From Acinetobacter defluvii (GTDB lineage: Bacteria > Pseudomonadota > Gammaproteobacteria > Pseudomonadales > Moraxellaceae), in assembly GCF_001704615.3 (NCBI RefSeq), contig NZ_CP029397.2, positions 682,001-746,000 on the forward strand: 64,000 bases of DNA. Direction: 5' to 3'. This document shows, in pieces, positions 55,929 through 64,000 of the stretch (position 1 is the first letter of the stretch; each line of letters begins with the position of its first letter). A program made the position numbers and the translations under genes. The notes below the pieces were generated by a model. The model was not told where the DNA came from. It made no database searches and saw only the letters and a list, made by a program, of their open reading frames with translations.

Positions 55929-56432
55929 TTACTCCGAATTTTTGGCTAAGAGTAAAACACGAGGATCTACATGTACTTTTGAGCGTGCTAAGCTATCCAA
56001 GTTAACTTTAAAAATAGTATTGCCATTTTTTGTACTTTGTAAACAAAAAACGCTTCCGATTTCACAGGCATGATTATTTGAGCTAAAGGAAAGCACAGAC
56101 TGTTTCGCCGAGGAATTTAAGAGTTTCTGTTCGAGAGTCGGAGAAGTATTAGAAAAATAAACAGCATCACAGTTTTCTCCCTTTATCTCATCATAAGATA
56201 TATTTTTTACGCTAAAAGGTGAATTTTGTTGTTTTAAATAAAATAAAAATTGTTTAGCTGCATTCTGATTTTCTGTAACGCATAGCGTTGGAGTTGGATC
56301 ATTCCATTTTGCATAACTTAAAATAGAAAGTGTCATCATATATATATTGTGGGTAGAGTTTGCCTGAGAAATGTTGCTAAAAAAAAGCAAAACTCCCATA
56401 ACAAAAATAACTCTATACTTATTTAACGACAT
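55929..56432 (-). CDS. yfiR: YfiR-like periplasmic repressor of YfiN
   Basis: A 167-aa secreted protein with a signal peptide ending 'SQA' (about residue 24). The YfiR/DUF4154 domain carries four cysteines: C51, C88, C123 and C130. The last pair, 7 apart, matches the structural disulfide known from Pseudomonas YfiR. The family holds YfiN inactive in the periplasm and responds to redox and cell-wall stress through YfiB. First gene of the operon. Confidence 0.85.
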   Translation of the reverse strand: MSLNKYRVIFVMGVLLFFSNISQANSTHNIYMMTLSILSYAKWNDPTPTLCVTENQNAAKQFLFYLKQQNSPFSVKNISYDEIKGENCDAVYFSNTSPTLEQKLLNSSAKQSVLSFSSNNHACEIGSVFCLQSTKNGNTIFKVNLDSLARSKVHVDPRVLLLAKNSE

Positions 56433-56623
56433 ATTTATGATGATGGTGAAATAATAATGGGCTTATTCTAATAAAAAATGAGACATAGTTCAAAAAATCA
56501 ATGTAAAACTAATTTCTGAAAATATTTTTCTGTATTTTAAGTTGAAAAAATGAGCGAAATGACTTAATTGTGCTGAATAAACGTACAGTTGAATAAAAAA
56601 ATAAAAATAAACTAAAAAAAGGG

Positions 56624-56652
56624 GTTGCGTCAGTAATGAAATACTGTAGAAT
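56624..56652 (+). promoter_or_regulatory. rRNA operon promoter, upstream (P1)
   Basis: TTGCGT (56624-56629), 17-bp spacer, TAGAAT (56647-56652), then discriminator GCACATCC. The preceding A/T tracts look like an UP element. Confidence 0.6.
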
Positions 56653-56764
56653 GCACATCCATCGGCGGCGATGAAGATTAAAACTTCTGCTAAAACAGTG
56701 GCTTAGCATTAAGTGGTTAAGTTGGGTTTTAGGAAGAGGGGTTGAAAATAATTTTCATTACATG

Positions 56765-56792
56765 TTGACTTTCTGCTTTAAGAGAGTAATAT
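56765..56792 (+). promoter_or_regulatory. rRNA operon promoter, downstream (P2)
   Basis: TTGACT (56765-56770), 16-bp spacer, TAATAT (56787-56792), then the GC-rich AGCCGACC discriminator expected for growth-rate control. Confidence 0.65.
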
Positions 56793-56844
56793 AGCCGACC
56801 TAGCTTGATGCTGATGAAGCATCGAGAGGATCATTAAGAGTATA

Positions 56845-56879
56845 TGAAGAACAACTTGTGTGGATTTTTACTGGTTGAT
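56845..56879 (+). other. 5' arm of the 16S rRNA processing stem
   Basis: Nearly complementary to 58552-58586 beyond the 16S 3' end (shared TGAAGAACAACTTG and its complement, then GTGGATTxTTACxxxTxGAT-like pairing). This is the long duplex that RNase III cuts in pre-16S rRNA. Confidence 0.75.
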
Positions 56880-57001
56880 TGATCGAAATATTATCATTGA
56901 TTGATTGGTTTAAATTACTCGAAGTTTATTTGAGAGAATTTGTCAGAAAATTGATGAGCCAGAATTGGTGTCTTATTCTATAATAAAGGCACAAATGATT
57001 T

Positions 57002-58540
<1,539 letters not shown>

Positions 58541-58551
58541 ACGAAAGATTG

Positions 58552-58586
58552 ACGATTGGTAAGAATCCACAACAAGTTGTTCTTCA
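58552..58586 (+). other. 3' arm of the 16S rRNA processing stem
   Basis: Complementary to 56845-56879; see that entry. Confidence 0.75.
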
Positions 58587-58599
58587 TTGATGTATCTGA

Positions 58600-58676
<77 letters not shown>

Positions 58677-58749
58677 TTCTGACTAACAAAATATTTGAAT
58701 GAGAGTTTAAGTATTGAATGCAGGAAATTAGATATATTGGTCTTAAGCT

Positions 58750-58825
58750 GGGGACTTAGCTTAGTTGGTAGAGCGCCTGCTTTGCACGCAGGAGGTCAGG
58801 AGTTCGACTCTCCTAGTCTCCACCA
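58750..58825 (+). tRNA. tRNA-Ala(TGC) in the 16S-23S spacer
   Basis: A 76-nt cloverleaf; acceptor GGGGACT/AGTCTCC; anticodon loop TTTGCAC; CCA encoded. Confidence 0.96.
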
Positions 58826-59217
58826 AGTACTTTCAAGAGTACGAGCTAAAATAGATTATAGAAATTAATGAATTTGATGAAAATTGAATTGATTAATTTC
58901 TGTGATTTATCACAGTTTACTACGTGCTGACGAGGCAGTAGTTAATCATTAACAGAATATATTTGAGTTGAAATAAATTGTTCATACTCGTTTCAATTAA
59001 ACATAAGAATATGACACGCAAGTGACATGTTTGAATGTTTGAAAGAAATTGAGTTACTAGCGATAAAACTGAATCAAGCGTTTTGGTATATGAATTTAGA
59101 TTGAAGCTGTACAGTGCTTAAGTGCACAGACAACAAACTGTAGGTTTGATAAATATGAATATTTATTAAATTGTCTTAATCCTACTTGTAGGGATTAACG
59201 ACTGTTTGGGGTTGTAT
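58826..59217 (+). other. 392-bp spacer between tRNA-Ala and 23S
   Basis: Contains one arm of a long-range pairing with the region after 23S (58947-58970 with 62189-62212) and the 5' arm of the 23S processing stem (59202-59224). No other gene seen. Confidence 0.65.

Positions 59218-59224
<7 letters not shown>
59202..59224 (+). other. 5' arm of the 23S rRNA processing stem
   Basis: CTGTTTGGG-GTTGTATAGTCAAG pairs with 62102-62125 with a single bulged base, bringing together the 23S ends. Confidence 0.8.
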
Positions 59225-62101
<2,877 letters not shown>

Positions 62102-62110
<9 letters not shown>

Positions 62111-62125
62111 ACAACACCCAAACAG
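62102..62125 (+). other. 3' arm of the 23S rRNA processing stem
   Basis: Complementary to 59202-59224; see that entry. Confidence 0.8.
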
Positions 62126-62290
62126 TTGTATGTTTCGATAAATTCAATGCAAAATACTTGATTTAGTGAAAAAGCTAGTTAAAATATCCAACTCAAATAA
62201 ATTTCTGTTAATAACTCATTTGACCAAAGCTAGGCACATCGAAGCACAAAGCATCGTAATTAAGACCAAGTGATTAATCATAAACAGTTT

Positions 62291-62404
62291 GCTGGCGACA
62301 ATAGCAAGAGTGAACCACCTGATCCCTTCCCGAACTCAGAAGTGAAACCTCTTTGCGCTGATGGTAGTGTGGGGTTACCCATGTGAGAGTAAGTCATCGC
62401 CAGC
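62291..62404 (+). rRNA. rrf: 5S ribosomal RNA
   Basis: GCTGGCGA at the 5' end pairs with TCGCCAGC at the 3' end. The internal CCGAACTCAGAAGTGAAAC is the universal 5S loop. About 114 nt. Confidence 0.95.
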
Positions 62405-62415
62405 TTTTAAATTCA

Positions 62416-62449
62416 AACACCCTCTGTCAGAAGACAGAGGGTGTTTTTT
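62416..62449 (+). terminator. Terminator of the rRNA operon
   Basis: A perfect 13-bp stem (62416-62428 with 62433-62445), 4-nt loop, T-run. Confidence 0.9.
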
Positions 62450-62576
62450 ATGGGTGGGAAAATAATATAAAAGAATATAGAAATGAAAGCATTTACGGCA
62501 TGTAAAGCTGAATTGAGAAAGAGTAGACTTGTTTTTATTAGGAAAGCTATTTTAAAGATATTCCACAAATTTAGAA

Positions 62577-62602
62577 TATCCCTTAACGAAGGCTAAGGGA
62601 TA
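62577..62602 (-). terminator. Hairpin after gltL, probable terminator
   Basis: A perfect 9-bp stem (62577-62585 with 62594-62602), loop of 8; only a weak T-rich tail on the reverse strand. Confidence 0.5.
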
Positions 62603-62614
62603 AAGTTGAAGTGA

Positions 62615-63358
62615 TTAGACTACCATTGCAATTTTATTTAGGAAAAATTTAGTGCGCTCATGTCTTTCTTCAGGCTTATTAAAGAAATCATCAGTTTTAC
62701 AATCTTCTAAGATTTTTCCTTGATCCATAAAAATGACGCGGTCTGAAACTTTACGTGCAAAGCCCATTTCATGAGTCACGCACATCATGGTCATGCCTTC
62801 TTTAGCAAGTTGACTCATCACCTCTAGAACTTCCCCGACCATTTCAGGATCAAGTGCAGAAGTTGGTTCATCAAATAGCATACAAACTGGATCCATACAT
62901 AAGCCACGTGCAATGGCAACACGTTGCTGCTGTCCGCCAGAAAGTTGACCAGGGAATTTATCTTTATGTGCAGCAAGTCCTACACGGTCTAGATACTGTA
63001 AAGCTTTCTTTTTTGCTTCTTCTTTAGAGCGTTTTAAGACTTTAATTTGTCCAATGGTTAAATTATCTAAAACTGTCATATGTGGAAAAAGCTCAAAATG
63101 TTGGAACACCATGCCTACACGTGAGCGAAATTTAGCAAGATCTGTTTTTGGATTTTTTAATGCAGTACCATCAACAATGATATTACCTTCCTGAAAAGGT
63201 TCTAGTGCATTCACTGTTTTGATGAGTGTTGATTTTCCTGAACCAGAAGGACCACATACCACTACAACTTCACCTTTCTCAATTGAAGTTGTGCAATCAG
63301 TGAGAACTTGAAAATCTCCATACCATTTTGAGATATGTTGTATTTCTATCATCGGCAT
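62615..63358 (-). CDS. gltL: GltL, glutamate/aspartate ABC transporter ATPase
   Basis: A 247-aa ABC ATPase. Walker A is 'GPSGSGKST' (36-44), the Q-loop region is '[12 protein letters not shown]', the signature is 'LSGGQQQR', and Walker B is '[12 protein letters not shown]' with the switch His in 'VTHEMGFA'. It closely matches E. coli GltL ('[28 protein letters not shown]'). It powers uptake of acidic amino acids through GltJK. The start is the ATG at 63358, with a GGGAGA ribosome-binding site. It lies 12 bp after the permease gene. Confidence 0.9.
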   Translation of the reverse strand: MPMIEIQHISKWYGDFQVLTDCTTSIEKGEVVVVCGPSGSGKSTLIKTVNALEPFQEGNIIVDGTALKNPKTDLAKFRSRVGMVFQHFELFPHMTVLDNLTIGQIKVLKRSKEEAKKKALQYLDRVGLAAHKDKFPGQLSGGQQQRVAIARGLCMDPVCMLFDEPTSALDPEMVGEVLEVMSQLAKEGMTMMCVTHEMGFARKVSDRVIFMDQGKILEDCKTDDFFNKPEERHERTKFFLNKIAMVV

Positions 63359-63370
63359 ATTGATTCTCCC

Positions 63371-64000
63371 TTATCGTATGATTGCTATTTTTTGATGTAA
63401 ACGCTTCACTAAACGTGAGAGCGCAAAAGAAATACAGAAATAAATCACTGCAACAAGTAAATAGAATGTTGCTTTTGTTTCAGAGCCATAAGTGTTGGCT
63501 AATGTATTGGCATTCCCTACAAAATCTGGCGCACTAATTACATAAACTAATGAAACATCTTGGAACAGTACAATGGATTGTGTCAGCAAGACAGGTAACA
63601 TATTTCTAAAAGCTTGCGGCAAAATAACATTTGACATGGTTTGTCCATAAGTAAAACCTAAGGCATAACCAGCATTAACCTGACCTTTGGAAACTGATTG
63701 AATTCCTGAACGCACAATTTCTGAGAAAAATGCAGCTTCGAAAATAGCAAAAGTGACCACACTTGAAAAAAGTGGACCATAGTAGGTGTCATATTGAAAA
63801 TCGAAGTATTTAGGTAATAAAAAATAGAAAATGAAGATCACTTGGATAAGTGGAACACCACGAAAGAAATCAACATAAACTTTTGCAATATTACTTAGAG
63901 CTTTATTATTGGATAGGCGCATCATGGCAAGCGGTGTGCCAATTAAAATACCGCCAATAATTGAAAGTACGGTAACAGTAATAGTGAATTTAAAACCATA
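63371..64000 (-). CDS. gltK: GltK, amino-acid ABC transporter permease (N-terminus missing)
   Basis: The reverse-strand frame is open to the window edge, so only the first residues are missing. The 209 residues seen cover the transmembrane core, including the EAA loop ('EAAFFSEIVRSGIQSVSKGQ...ALG'). 'VILPQAFRNMLPVLLTQSIVLFQDVSLVYV' matches GltK of E. coli. It forms the inner-membrane channel with GltJ. An internal ATG pair at 63923 should not be taken as the start. Confidence 0.88.
   Translation of the reverse strand, partial: YGFKFTITVTVLSIIGGILIGTPLAMMRLSNNKALSNIAKVYVDFFRGVPLIQVIFIFYFLLPKYFDFQYDTYYGPLFSSVVTFAIFEAAFFSEIVRSGIQSVSKGQVNAGYALGFTYGQTMSNVILPQAFRNMLPVLLTQSIVLFQDVSLVYVISAPDFVGNANTLANTYGSETKATFYLLVAVIYFCISFALSRLVKRLHQKIAIIR

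Larger units (their letters stand above)
56433..57001. other. 569-bp rRNA operon leader and yfiR upstream region
   Basis: No protein gene. Holds two rRNA promoter candidates (56624, 56765), the 5' arm of the 16S processing stem (56845-56879), and presumably the yfiR promoter on the other strand near 56450-56520. Confidence 0.7.

Overview
This 64 kb window is AT-rich chromosomal DNA from a gammaproteobacterium, almost certainly an Acinetobacter species. The supporting evidence is the 16S/23S sequence, a ZnuD-type zinc receptor, the order trpA-accD-folC-SPOR, and the many AraC regulators with an N-terminal arabinose-binding-like domain. I see no prophage, insertion sequence, integron or CRISPR array; it reads as core genome with a few lineage-specific patches.

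Layout. 1-8 kb: the end of a TonB receptor (ZnuD-like), a PLD-family protein, a Sel1-repeat protein, small secreted proteins, a thioesterase-like protein, and a tandem pair of related lipoprotein genes whose first copy is dead. 8-13 kb: sbcD-sbcC (DNA-end and hairpin nuclease). 13-21 kb: a zinc-ribbon membrane protein, two DUF2147 paralogues, an lrgA-lrgB type pair, hflX, a PlsC acyltransferase and a lipoprotein PLD enzyme. 21-26 kb: metallophosphoesterase, MFS transporter, HlyIII-family protein, methyltransferase, GNAT. 27-34 kb: a thiolase / multifunctional beta-oxidation operon, a GNAT, an AraC regulator divergent from a CaiB/BaiF CoA-transferase, and a DUF2804 protein. 35-39 kb: three tandem full-length genes plus one gutted copy of the PF10118 'metal-dependent hydrolase' family, divergent from a second AraC regulator. 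39-45 kb: NhaC-type antiporter, then the tightly overlapping trpA-accD-folC-SPOR operon. 45-54 kb: phosphatase/MBL pair, 1-Cys peroxiredoxin, secA, a small secreted protein, argJ, nadA. 53.6-54.1 kb: a tRNA Pro-Arg-His-Pro cluster. 54.2-56.4 kb: a yfiR-yfiN-yfiB cyclic-di-GMP module. 56.6-62.4 kb: a complete rRNA operon (16S, tRNA-Ile, tRNA-Ala, 23S, 5S) with two promoter candidates, processing stems and a terminator. 62.6-64 kb: the end of a glutamate/aspartate ABC transporter operon (gltK partial, gltL).

Most notable points. The PF10118 array carries an E / ExxH / E / ExxH residue pattern typical of ferritin-like di-iron proteins, so 'hydrolase' may be the wrong label. One copy in the array has lost its whole metal-binding core by an in-frame deletion. 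The YfiBNR signalling module is complete, with an inhibitory I-site and a variant SGDEF motif. The tandem lipoprotein pair shows decay in progress: one frameshift and two glutamine-to-stop changes. I did not find a clearly new multi-gene defence or biosynthetic system. The array with its divergent regulator is the best candidate for under-described biology here.

All calls rest on reading the sequence and recalled family knowledge; no database search was run.
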